From the NCBI RefSeq assembly GCF_038024065.1, contig NZ_CP150667.1, positions 372,001 to 436,000 on the forward strand: a DNA stretch of 64,000 bases. The letters are read 5' to 3'. Below are positions 54,078 through 63,005 of this stretch, piece after piece. The notes beneath the pieces are model-generated. The model did not search any database, was not told the DNA's origin, and saw only the letters and a list, made by a program, of their open reading frames with translations. The first letter of the stretch is position 1, and each line of letters starts with the position of its first letter. Source of the stretch: Polaribacter sejongensis (lineage in GTDB: Bacteria; Bacteroidota; Bacteroidia; Flavobacteriales; Flavobacteriaceae). Both the position numbers and the translations under genes were made by a program.

Positions 54078-55139
54078 ATGAACACATTATCAAGACAAGC
54101 TAAATTATTGGCAGAAAACGAAAAGTTGATGATTATTATACTAATCCTTTTAAGCTTTCTTGTTTTAATAATTATAAGAAATTGGTATAACCTATATAAA
54201 AAACGTTCTTTTAGGAGAGAGAATACCTTGTTAAAGGCACAGTTGCAATCAATGCAAATAACAATCAAAAACGATAAAAAAAAATTAAAAAATACTGCAC
54301 TTTTTGAACTAAAACTAAAGAATAATGAAGCTCAGATTTCTAACTTAAATAAAAATATTACTGATTATAAAGAAAAATTTTATGCAACTTTAAGTGATAA
54401 AGAAAAGAAAATTGCACAACAAAAAGTAGCGATACATCTTCAGGAAAAGGATATAAATCATCAAAGAAAGGCATACGAACGTTATGTTGATTTTAAAAAT
54501 GTGGAGGCAAATAATACACGTCTTGGAGCACATTTTATAAAGAATGTAATTAGTCAGATTTATGAAGATTTAGAGGAGACTGAATTAAGTTATAAAACCA
54601 TTTTTGGAATACAATATAAAAGAATCAAGGATAAGAAAAAGATACCCTCAGTAAAAGCATTAAAAAATATTTTTAAACTTTTAGATTATAATGTTTCCGC
54701 TTTAAATACAGAAAGTACAACTATAGAAGATGAATTAATACACATTAATATGTTTTTAGAGCTGATACAATATCTAAAGCCTAATGCTAAAATATTAATG
54801 CATGATTCACTTACTGCAAATCAAAAAAATACAATAAGGATTAAGCCTACTTTATTTTTTCCCTTTTTAGAAAATGCTTTAAAACACGGAAGCTTAAATA
54901 ATGAAAGTTCATTTATAAGTATTGATCTTAAAGAAAATAAACAAAAAGAACTTAGTTATTGTTTAGTGAATAGTACGGAACAAGTTTTAATTAATAAAGT
55001 AAATGAGAAAATCTCTAGTAAATTTGGATTAAATGCATTAAAACAGCTTGTAGATACTTATTACCCTGGTAGTAAAATAGAAAGTACTCCAATATCTAAT
55101 AATCAATATTTAGCACAATTAACTCTAACTATAAAATAA
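54078..55139 (+). CDS. LytS-type sensor histidine kinase, membrane-anchored
   Basis: This 353-aa protein has one membrane segment (about 17-38: LMIIILILLSFLVLIIIRNW), a long coiled coil (about 45-150), a His-kinase dimer helix with GAHFIKNVISQIYEDL (the LytS-style HF..N motif), and an ATPase N-box PTLFFPFLENALKHG. It lacks an extracellular sensor domain. It is followed by a LytTR response regulator with a TAATG overlap. It probably senses an internal or membrane signal and passes phosphate to the regulator. The region between defence modules suggests a link to stress or phage control, but that is inference. Confidence 0.87.
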   Translation: MNTLSRQAKLLAENEKLMIIILILLSFLVLIIIRNWYNLYKKRSFRRENTLLKAQLQSMQITIKNDKKKLKNTALFELKLKNNEAQISNLNKNITDYKEKFYATLSDKEKKIAQQKVAIHLQEKDINHQRKAYERYVDFKNVEANNTRLGAHFIKNVISQIYEDLEETELSYKTIFGIQYKRIKDKKKIPSVKALKNIFKLLDYNVSALNTESTTIEDELIHINMFLELIQYLKPNAKILMHDSLTANQKNTIRIKPTLFFPFLENALKHGSLNNESSFISIDLKENKQKELSYCLVNSTEQVLINKVNEKISSKFGLNALKQLVDTYYPGSKIESTPISNNQYLAQLTLTIK

Positions 55140-55894
55140 TGATACGTTATATTCTTGTTGATGATGAACCTAAAATTATAGAGAGGGTTAAAGCTAAAAT
55201 TGATACAATAGCAAAATCTTTTAATTTAGTGCATATAAAAAGTTTTGATAGCTCTTTAAAAGCTTTTGAAGAAATAAATGAATCGGATTATGATTTACTC
55301 ATTGTTGATTTTGAAATGCCTATTTTTAATGGTATTGAGTTAGCAAAAAAAATAGCTATAGATAAAAAAATAATTTTCTTAACTTCCACTACGGACAATG
55401 AAAAACTAGTAATTAATGAACTAGATATTTCTGGTTATTTAAGCAAACCATTTGAGCTTGAAGAGTTTAAATATGTTTTAAAAAATAAGGTTATTGGTAA
55501 GATAAAACCTTTACCTATTTCAAATTCAAATAGTACAATTACTTTACATATTGGAACAAATAGAGATATAAGATTTCAACTAGATCAGGCTTATTATATA
55601 AGTAGAAGTAAAAATTTTGAAAACAAAAAACCGGATAAGAATTGCGTTCGTATTTATGGAGAAAATGATGAAGTTCTGTTTGATAACGTCAGAAAAAGTA
55701 TTAATGAACTTCATTCGGAATTAAAAATATATGGCTTTGAAAAAATTAATCAAAGTACTATTATTAATATGTTACATATTAAAGAAAGAGATAATACAAA
55801 TATAAGTTTGTTTCATTGTAAAGAAACTTTTGAAGTTACTGCCAAAGAGAAACTTAGTTTTGTAGATAGATTAAGAGCTAAATTTAAAAGTTAA
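55139..55894 (+). CDS. LytTR-family response regulator
   Basis: The 251-aa protein has a receiver domain (about 1-120: YILVDDEPKIIERVKAKI; phospho-Asp in LLIVDFEMPIFNG; Lys in GYLSKPFELEEF) and a C-terminal LytTR DNA-binding domain (about 140-240: ITLHIGTNRDIRFQLDQAYY and then the typical beta-sheet order ending near NISLFHCKETFEVT). It is coupled to the LytS gene by a one-base overlap. The three direct repeats upstream of that gene suit its DNA-binding type. Confidence 0.9.
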   Translation: MIRYILVDDEPKIIERVKAKIDTIAKSFNLVHIKSFDSSLKAFEEINESDYDLLIVDFEMPIFNGIELAKKIAIDKKIIFLTSTTDNEKLVINELDISGYLSKPFELEEFKYVLKNKVIGKIKPLPISNSNSTITLHIGTNRDIRFQLDQAYYISRSKNFENKKPDKNCVRIYGENDEVLFDNVRKSINELHSELKIYGFEKINQSTIINMLHIKERDNTNISLFHCKETFEVTAKEKLSFVDRLRAKFKS

Positions 55895-55909
55895 TTTTTT
55901 ATAAAAAAT

Positions 55910-57154
55910 TTAAAAATCCAATAACTTTAAAATATCAGTAGCAATATCTTTTCTAAGGTTACCTTCAGTATCTAAAACAGAAACAAACCCCATTTTACAT
56001 TGATGTTTTATTTTTTTTGAATCTTCATTATTGTCTAAGGAGTAATCGTCTGTTAAGTACGATTTAAATTTATTTTCAGAAGTTTTTCCAGGATACAATA
56101 AAACAGCCTTTTCTGCATCCCAAAAACGGCAATAGGCATACATTTGACGTAAATCACTTACAGAAGCCGAACTTTTTAATGGTCGTTTCCATTTGGTGTC
56201 TATAATGTACCTTTGATTTCCTTTTCTTAAAACAATATCAGGTCTTAAACTATTTGCGCCCCAAAATGATTTTGATTCTTGTCCTGAAACTGTAATATCT
56301 TTTCCTTCGCAGGCTTTTTGAAGTTGTTTTAAAACATATTCTTCCCAAAGTTGATTCATATCAAACAATAAAGACAACATTTTTTCTTTTCCGCTTGCAA
56401 TATCTGGAGAGTAATTTAAAATAATCAATCGTGCTAAATCTAAGGCGGGTTTATAGTTATTCGATTTTCTGTTTAATATAATGGTGTTTAACTGTTTTAC
56501 GGTAATGGTTTTAGTATCTACTTCAGGAAAATTTAAAAGAACTCTATTTGTTGTGTCTTGCAATCTTGTGCCTTTTGTAAATTGACTAACAATAGTTAAC
56601 GCTTTGTGTAATACTTGATGCAGAAAATGATTGCTATCATACACTTGATGCGTTGTATAAAAACGTTCTTTATGAACGATATTATGTCTTATGTTTCCTG
56701 CGAATTCTAATTTCCCTTTAAGCGCTTTTGTGTTTTTAGTTTGCTTTCTGTATTGTTTGATGAAACCTTTCCGAACCAAGATTTCTACTTCTTTTAAGTA
56801 CAACTCAAAATATATTTCTAATAAATTAAGATGTTGTCTTCTTACATTTGCGTCTCCAGAGGAATCTGCTTTAATTTTTCCACAAGCTTTCAACATTTTT
56901 AATAAAACACCTTTCCACTTGTAATCTTCATCATCTTTGTCAGCTTTTGGATTAATTTCTATAATTAAACCATCTACTTGAATAACTCCAACATACTGAT
57001 TAAAGCGAATCCCTTTTGCAATAGGCTCAAAATAATTACCATCATGGTATTCATTTAATTTTAAAAGCGCATCTAAATGCGTTTGTTTAAAACCTTGTGT
57101 ACCAATGTATAATTTTTGGTGTTCGAAAATCGATATTTTATGCTGTTTTACCAA
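55910..57154 (-). CDS. mcrC: McrC-family restriction endonuclease subunit
   Basis: The 414-aa protein has an N-terminal McrC start (ISIFEHQKLYIGTQGFKQTH) and the family core GIRFNQYVGVIQVDGLIIEI. The PD-(D/E)XK nuclease site is SLRPDIVLRKGNQRYIIDTK: Asp306, Asp319 and Lys321. McrC cleaves DNA after activation by the McrB GTPase. It lies 2 bp after the mcrB-like gene and ends the minus-strand operon. The substrate (methylated, hydroxymethylated or other modified phage DNA) depends on the partner's binding domains. Confidence 0.94.
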   Translation of the reverse strand: MVKQHKISIFEHQKLYIGTQGFKQTHLDALLKLNEYHDGNYFEPIAKGIRFNQYVGVIQVDGLIIEINPKADKDDEDYKWKGVLLKMLKACGKIKADSSGDANVRRQHLNLLEIYFELYLKEVEILVRKGFIKQYRKQTKNTKALKGKLEFAGNIRHNIVHKERFYTTHQVYDSNHFLHQVLHKALTIVSQFTKGTRLQDTTNRVLLNFPEVDTKTITVKQLNTIILNRKSNNYKPALDLARLIILNYSPDIASGKEKMLSLLFDMNQLWEEYVLKQLQKACEGKDITVSGQESKSFWGANSLRPDIVLRKGNQRYIIDTKWKRPLKSSASVSDLRQMYAYCRFWDAEKAVLLYPGKTSENKFKSYLTDDYSLDNNEDSKKIKHQCKMGFVSVLDTEGNLRKDIATDILKLLDF

Positions 57155-57156
57155 TG

Positions 57157-59856
57157 TTATTGAGGAGTTTCTTTTGAGCCTAATAATATTGAAACAGCAT
57201 CAATAACCGTTTTTTCATCAACATGTTTTAGTTCGTAACTAGCGATTTTAAAATCATTCGCATTATCATATTTAAAATCAGCAAAATTAATAGTATCATT
57301 TTTATTAATTTTCACAAAACCATTACCCAAAACCAACCCAATTTTCCCATAATCTCCATAAAAATATTCTTGTAGTAAAGGCACAATTTTATTGTTAAAA
57401 GCATTGGCTAATTTCTCTGTTGAAGTAACATTTACAAAGTAGGAGTGACCAATGGTATGATCTCTATCGATTAATAATTCTATACGTTGATTTATCTTTT
57501 TTAAAACCTCAGAAAGTTTTATTCCTTCCACTTCCCCATTTTTAATAACAACATAATCTGGCATCATTTCTTTAAACTCGAAACGACGACGTAAGGCAGT
57601 GTCTAAGGCCTCAACGCTTCTATCTGCTGTATTCATAGTTCCATAAATGTCAATATTAAAAGGTACGCTAAATGCTGTCTTAGAGTAGGGGAGTTTAATA
57701 CTTATCTCGTTCTTAGCGTCTTTACGTTTGTCTATTTCTATTAATGTAATGAGCTCGCCAAAAATAGCTGAAACATTTCCTCTGTTTATTTCGTCTATAA
57801 AAATAGCGTATCTATTGTTAGGATCATTTTTTGCTCGTAAACATAATTTTTTAAAAACACCATCTTCAATGGCATATCCTAGATCTTTCGATTCTTCTCC
57901 TTCTTCTGGTGAAATTGGTTTGATTCCTTCAATAAAATCTTCGTATGCAAAAGATTGATGGAAAGTAACAAAGTCGTAGTTTTTAATTGTTATATCATCA
58001 TTTGCTTTATATTTTTTTATTTTTTCTAAATGTTCAAGAGCTTCTGGGTAAAGTTCTTTTAATTGTGTATCCACAATTGACCATTTAGAATTGTCATTTT
58101 TATTGAAAATTAGTGGCTCAATACGTTGCTGTACTTTCACATTTTTACATTCTAAAACAGTGTGTGTTTGTAATGAACTCCATAAAATTGGTCTAATATT
58201 TTTAGAGGAGGATAATTTAGATTTAGCAATTATTAATTCATGATTCAATAAATCATTAGTTTTTGCCAATTTAAGATCTAAAACTGCAATCGTAATTATT
58301 TGCCACCAAGTAAAATCAGTGACAAAATTTTCTAAATATTGTGATTTAGTTAAACTACCTTGAGCTACTGTATATTTTTCAAATAATTGATCTTTTAAAT
58401 AAAAAGTTTTTCCTGTTCCTGGAGGTCCGTATAGAATTTGATTTGTTGGAGGAGTATTATTTGTCTCTATTACATTTTTACTTTCAACTTTATCTCCATT
58501 CATAATCGCTAATAGTTTATCGTAATAATTTGTACTTTCATTTCCTTTTTCTTTGTATTTAGTAATATTGGTTAATGTCTTTAATGCCAAATTATCATCC
58601 AATTTCCAATTACCTTTTAAAAGCCAATCTACATTTCTATAATTTTTATAAGATGCTCTCTCATCATCATAAAATAATTCCGAAGTAACTTCTCCGTAAC
58701 CTAACAATTCATGTATCCCTTTTTTTACAATAATAATATCTCCTGGTTTCATTACTTTTAAAAATTCGTAATTCGCAGCGGTATTATTTGTTTTAGCGGA
58801 AGTAGTATCCGCTAATTCTTGAAGTTTTATTTGAATTGATTTTTTAGTGGAATATGCATTTAAATCACCTAAATCATCCCAACCAAGTCCCATAATTCCC
58901 TTTTCATAAAACTCGTCCCATTTACTAGCATTTTCTCCTGGAGCATACATCCAATAATTTATAGGTTCAAATTTATTAAACATTTGATATAAAATGTCTT
59001 GAGCTACTAAAAGATTGTTAGAGCCATCATAGTATTCGGGGATAGAAGCTTTTACGAGTTCAATAAGTTCGGTATCATTTTCTATATATTCAGAAATTAT
59101 TTGATGTATCAATTCTAAATAATGTGCATACCTTTCATTTATTTTTGCTTGTTCAATATTTAATAAATCACATAATTCCTTATAATAGGAATACTTGTAA
59201 AAAGTATATTTTTCTGGATTGTAAAAAGTTAAATAAACCGATATGGTTCTTTCATCTTGATGATGCGAAAGAGTTTCTCCTAACCCTCTATAAAATTTTA
59301 AAGTTTCTTCGTTAAACGCTTTAACTCTAGTATTTAAATCAATAGATTCATTAAAGAGATTTTTAAATAATAATCGTATTTTTTCGGGTTCTTTAAGTAA
59401 TAATTGTTTAATAACTGCTTTACTCATAGCATAAGGCAAATTATCGTAATCAATTTTTTTTACTTCATCTAAAAAATTATCAGCATTTAAATTAGGAAGT
59501 CCTTTGTATGTTTTTAGTAATTCCCATTTGTAACGTTCATCTTTTAAATGTGTTTTTTTAATTTCTTCTTTGTAATTATCTATAAGATTTTGTAGCTTAT
59601 TTTTATGCATATCTAATATTAGAAATCCCATTTTTTTTAAATAATTATTTGTTGCTGCACCACCATTATAGTACCAAATTTTCTCTCCATTCATTTCTTT
59701 ATGAGCATAACGCATAACTTCTTTTGGTGGATATGTAGTGTTATCTATTTTTACTAACCATCTAGTAGATTTTGTTAGTTTAATTTGTTGTTCTTCTATT
59801 TTATTAATAGCGTTAAATACGTGGTTTTTTGTAATACTATTTGGAGTAAATGCCAT
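57157..59856 (-). CDS. mcrB: McrB-like AAA+ GTPase with DNA-recognition domains
   Basis: The 899-aa protein has, in order, an N-terminal head (about 5-85, TKNHVFNAINKIEEQ and TYPPKEVMRYAHKEMNG, like ScoMcrA-type heads), a helical region, an EVE/PUA-like domain (about 299-420, YWMYAPGENASKWDEFYEKG to YGEV.SELF) likely to read modified bases, and the AAA+ motor. Walker A is GPPGTGKTF at 477-485, Walker B is IFIDEINRGNVSAIFGELI, and the sensor is GTMNTADRSVEALDTALRRR with the McrB MNTAD signature. It drives the neighbouring McrC nuclease. It follows a frameshifted DUF6979 gene with a 5-bp gap. Confidence 0.94.
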   Translation of the reverse strand: MAFTPNSITKNHVFNAINKIEEQQIKLTKSTRWLVKIDNTTYPPKEVMRYAHKEMNGEKIWYYNGGAATNNYLKKMGFLILDMHKNKLQNLIDNYKEEIKKTHLKDERYKWELLKTYKGLPNLNADNFLDEVKKIDYDNLPYAMSKAVIKQLLLKEPEKIRLLFKNLFNESIDLNTRVKAFNEETLKFYRGLGETLSHHQDERTISVYLTFYNPEKYTFYKYSYYKELCDLLNIEQAKINERYAHYLELIHQIISEYIENDTELIELVKASIPEYYDGSNNLLVAQDILYQMFNKFEPINYWMYAPGENASKWDEFYEKGIMGLGWDDLGDLNAYSTKKSIQIKLQELADTTSAKTNNTAANYEFLKVMKPGDIIIVKKGIHELLGYGEVTSELFYDDERASYKNYRNVDWLLKGNWKLDDNLALKTLTNITKYKEKGNESTNYYDKLLAIMNGDKVESKNVIETNNTPPTNQILYGPPGTGKTFYLKDQLFEKYTVAQGSLTKSQYLENFVTDFTWWQIITIAVLDLKLAKTNDLLNHELIIAKSKLSSSKNIRPILWSSLQTHTVLECKNVKVQQRIEPLIFNKNDNSKWSIVDTQLKELYPEALEHLEKIKKYKANDDITIKNYDFVTFHQSFAYEDFIEGIKPISPEEGEESKDLGYAIEDGVFKKLCLRAKNDPNNRYAIFIDEINRGNVSAIFGELITLIEIDKRKDAKNEISIKLPYSKTAFSVPFNIDIYGTMNTADRSVEALDTALRRRFEFKEMMPDYVVIKNGEVEGIKLSEVLKKINQRIELLIDRDHTIGHSYFVNVTSTEKLANAFNNKIVPLLQEYFYGDYGKIGLVLGNGFVKINKNDTINFADFKYDNANDFKIASYELKHVDEKTVIDAVSILLGSKETPQ

Positions 59857-59861
59857 ATTTT

Positions 59862-60235
59862 TTATTTCTCAATTAATCCAGCATCCCAAAGAGCCAAAAC
59901 AACATCCATTTGAGAGTTAGACCTTTTATCACCTAAATTTAGTTCTGTCCAAAGTTCTTTTGGGTATAGGTTTTATTATCCGCCCATTTTAATATTTCAA
60001 TAGCTTGTAAAGCATATTCTTTATTCTTAACAGATTTTGTGTAATTCCCTCTTGGTATTCCTTTTACCAAACCTTCTTCACACAAACCTAAAAATGTGCC
60101 TTTTGGACATCCTTTTTCCTGTGAACTTTTTGTCTCAAAAACCTCTTTTGCAGCTCTAGCGTAAATTTCTGTAATAGAATAAGAGCTTTTATAATTTTGT
60201 GCTGCTTTTAAAGCTGTTTGTCCGTATTTATTCAT
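59862..60235 (-). pseudogene. DUF6979 family protein, frameshifted
   Basis: The first frame (98 codons) reads MNKYGQTALKAAQNYKSS, then KEVFETKSSQEKGCPKGTFL and GLCEEGLVKGIPRGNYTKS, typical of DUF6979, and stops at 59939. A one-base shift around 59962-59972 (in an ACCCAAAA run) restores PKELWTELNLGDKRSNSQMD and VVLALWDAGLIEK to a stop at 59862, the usual family ending. The total of 374 bases is one short of a full frame. The family function is unknown. It is inside the mcrBC operon. Confidence 0.85.
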
Positions 60236-60246
60236 AGCATTTTTTT

Positions 60247-61107
60247 TTATTGATTTCTTATTTCTGCAAATTCAAACGAAAACTTATAGTTAGAGCAATC
60301 TAAAATAATGGAATCTTCAGTTTTATGTTTTATTAAATACCGCTCTTTAAAGTTGTTTAACTTTTTAGAATCATCATTAAAGATATATCTGATGTCTTTA
60401 TACTTTAGTTGCCATTCTAACATATCTAATTCATTTGAAGTATCTATTTTTTTATAATCGGAAACAGCTTTTTTAGTTCTTTCAGCGTCTTCTATAATAG
60501 TAAGTACAAATAAATTGTCAACAACAAAATTAGAAAAGTCATAATAAAATTTATATTCTAAATATTTTCTTAATGGTATGCAATCATAAAGTTCTTTAAC
60601 CAATTTATACCAATCTCCAAATACATCTAATGGTATAATTGAACCTTTTAAAGCCTCAAATTGTGCGTAAAATGGATCAATTCTAGTGGTAAAAGAAATA
60701 TACTCATCAGTTGGTTTGTAACTTAATTCTTCATCGTTCCAAACACAAAAAATTATTGGTGTTGTTTCTTCTTTATCTTGGTAAAGTTTAAATTGAGAAC
60801 CATTATAAATATCTATAATCTCATTATTTTCTAATTCAAACAAAAATGTTAAAGACCTTTTGTCCGCTGTAATAAATTGACAGCCTTCTAAACTATATGT
60901 TCCAGAATCTTCTTCGGAAACTCTTTTTTTGATTTTAGAAAATTCTTTAATATCAGCTGCTTTTAACGTAATAAAAATTTCTTCTAACTTTTCTAAAAAA
61001 AGATCTTTGGTAATATTCATAATAGAAGTGTCATTCTCTAAAACTAGAGATAACATATCTATATTCATTTCTGAAATATATTTTACAAGTGCATCTTTTT
61101 TTGTCAT
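60247..61107 (-). CDS. Hypothetical protein in the mcrBC operon, 286 aa
   Basis: This is a soluble protein with no signal peptide. The N-terminal part looks helical (ALVKYISEMNIDMLSLVLEN), the middle is beta-rich (SLTFLFELENNEIIDIYNGS), and the end is mixed. I recognise no family. The 11-bp gap to the DUF6979 remnant and the 6-bp gap to the upstream UDG-like gene show it is part of the operon. A role as accessory or sensor of the defence unit is possible. Confidence 0.75.
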   Translation of the reverse strand: MTKKDALVKYISEMNIDMLSLVLENDTSIMNITKDLFLEKLEEIFITLKAADIKEFSKIKKRVSEEDSGTYSLEGCQFITADKRSLTFLFELENNEIIDIYNGSQFKLYQDKEETTPIIFCVWNDEELSYKPTDEYISFTTRIDPFYAQFEALKGSIIPLDVFGDWYKLVKELYDCIPLRKYLEYKFYYDFSNFVVDNLFVLTIIEDAERTKKAVSDYKKIDTSNELDMLEWQLKYKDIRYIFNDDSKKLNNFKERYLIKHKTEDSIILDCSNYKFSFEFAEIRNQ

Positions 61108-61113
61108 TTTAAT

Positions 61114-61812
61114 TTATTTATACATTGCTCTCCATTCCAAACCTGCGTTTATAATTTCGGTACAATAAACATCCATGTTTACACTCCAATAAGCTGGGTG
61201 ATACGCGTTAATACATAATTTATCATTTGAAATAGGGTAATAATGAGTGTTGTTTGTTTCTTTATCTATTATATGCTTGTCAGATAAATTCCAACCTAAC
61301 TTTGTTAATTCCTCTAAGTTAAAATACTTTAAAGTATTCCCAAAAATAAGAATGTTAGGTTTATATTCTTCAATTTGTTTTAAGAGTAATTCTTCATTTT
61401 TATTATAAGAATCTTGTATTTCTTTATCATCAGATTTAGCTCCTCCACCTGTTTTTTTTATGTTGATATAAGCAATTTCTTCTCCAATAGAATACACTTC
61501 TTTTTCTTCTGCAACGGGTAAATTTGCATATTCTTTGTTATTTATTAAACCATAAGAAGCATATATAATCTTTCTGAAAATTGGATATACTAAAATATTA
61601 GCTTTCGTATCTTTTTTAGTTTCTATATCGGCTATAGATAAATAGTCTTGATATGTCCAACTCTCAGTGGAATTAGGTTCTTTTAAAACCCAAAGTATCC
61701 TTGTTTTTGCCTTGGCATATTTTTCAGAATTAATGATACCATCTACAATAGGGGGTTTACTTAATATTTCTTTACTGATATTATCTTGAATAATTTTAAA
61801 TTTATTTTCCAT
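61114..61812 (-). CDS. Uracil-DNA glycosylase-superfamily-like protein
   Basis: The 232-aa protein has pieces that fit the UDG fold: KTRILWVLKEPNST at the water-activating loop position, NILIFGNTLKYFNLEELTKL as the central strand and helix, and CINAYHPAYWSVNMD as the late His-containing motif (HPS-like). Many such proteins in bacteria are named only by this fold. It is in the mcrBC operon, 6 bp before the 286-aa gene and 18 bp after the nuclease gene. It may recognise or excise an altered base in phage DNA (inference). Confidence 0.65.
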   Translation of the reverse strand: MENKFKIIQDNISKEILSKPPIVDGIINSEKYAKAKTRILWVLKEPNSTESWTYQDYLSIADIETKKDTKANILVYPIFRKIIYASYGLINNKEYANLPVAEEKEVYSIGEEIAYINIKKTGGGAKSDDKEIQDSYNKNEELLLKQIEEYKPNILIFGNTLKYFNLEELTKLGWNLSDKHIIDKETNNTHYYPISNDKLCINAYHPAYWSVNMDVYCTEIINAGLEWRAMYK

Positions 61813-61830
61813 GCTTCTTTTTTGTTTTTT

Positions 61831-62976
61831 TTACCCAACCAATTCTTTTTCCTTCTTCTGAACTAACATATATTCATTTAACTTTCTGTAAACAGCTAAT
61901 AAATAATCGTCTTTTAAAGCTCTAGAAATAAAGTCGCTTAAATTTAGAATTTCATCTTGCTTCAAGTCATATCTTTTTATAGCAAAATGAGCCCAATAGT
62001 TATTTGTGCTGTTTTCAAAGCCTTCTACTAATATTTCTTTTTCTTCAGCTGTAAACTCTACCACATTGTATTGTGCTTTATTTTTTAATGCAGCACCTTT
62101 AAACTCGACAACAATATACATTTCATCTTTCAGCAATAAATCCCTGAACACTATTGTAATCATAAGATTACTGTTTATTTTAGATTTTAAATAGCAATAC
62201 CTTTTACCAGCATCACTTGACCGTCTTGGTATATTTGTATCTACATCTTCAATACTATCACCAACAATTCTTAATTCGCTAATAACATGATCTAAAACAG
62301 TATCTTTAAATTCAACTATTTGATTGATTTCTTCTTTGTTTTTAAAGTAGAACTCTAAATCTTTCTTTTCCATAAAACTTTTACTTAGGTTGGTAATATT
62401 TTGATATAAATCTTTTAAAAACACTAGATACTTGTCATTTGCTTCTAACAAATAATTACCTAGATTACTCATAACACTGTTAAACAGTTCTAAATGCGTA
62501 ATATTTATAAAATGTTTGTGTTTTATTTCTAAAATTGGATTTAAGGAAAGTACAATTCCTATTTTCTTAGTGACTAAACCATCAATAGAGTTCCAATAAT
62601 CTTTTAAATCATTATTTAGGAGGTGATATACCTTGTTTTCTATTATTATGGCTTCGTTCTCTGAAGTTAACAACAAATCTATTCTACCTCCTTTTTTTGT
62701 TGTGTATTCGGTTTCTATCTCAAATCCTTCTGAAAATGAGATGTCTTTTGTTAAATCAGTATCAATAAGTTTTTTAGCAATTAGCTCTTGTAACGAAACA
62801 ATAAACAAATCGTATAATTTATGTACCTCATTTACATTAAAATAAAAGGCATAAATGTTAGATAATACATTTTCGTAATGTGGTTGTTTAGCAATTCCTA
62901 AAAAGGTTTTAGGCTTGCCTTTAATTTTTGGTATTTTGTTTTCTTTTATAAATTTTTGGAGTTCTTCAATTTTCAT
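61831..62976 (-). CDS. PD-(D/E)XK nuclease family protein
   Basis: The 381-aa protein contains LSNIYAFYFNVNEVHKLYDL near the start and the nuclease core GGRIDLLLTSENEAIIIENK with the E.K catalytic end and following VYHLLNNDLKDYWNSIDGL, typical of the PDDEXK_4 family. The C-terminal half looks like a DNA- or partner-binding domain. It is directly upstream of the UDG-like gene, 18 bp apart. It might cut DNA or serve as an effector of the operon. An inactive accessory role cannot be ruled out. Confidence 0.82.
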   Translation of the reverse strand: MKIEELQKFIKENKIPKIKGKPKTFLGIAKQPHYENVLSNIYAFYFNVNEVHKLYDLFIVSLQELIAKKLIDTDLTKDISFSEGFEIETEYTTKKGGRIDLLLTSENEAIIIENKVYHLLNNDLKDYWNSIDGLVTKKIGIVLSLNPILEIKHKHFINITHLELFNSVMSNLGNYLLEANDKYLVFLKDLYQNITNLSKSFMEKKDLEFYFKNKEEINQIVEFKDTVLDHVISELRIVGDSIEDVDTNIPRRSSDAGKRYCYLKSKINSNLMITIVFRDLLLKDEMYIVVEFKGAALKNKAQYNVVEFTAEEKEILVEGFENSTNNYWAHFAIKRYDLKQDEILNLSDFISRALKDDYLLAVYRKLNEYMLVQKKEKELVG

Positions 62977-63005
62977 ATATTTTCCTTTTTTTCATATCAT
63001 TTTTT

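Noticed and set aside
53897..54103. Plus-strand frame over the direct-repeat region
   Set aside because: It overlaps the repeats and the start of the sensor gene, lacks family features and is best explained as chance.
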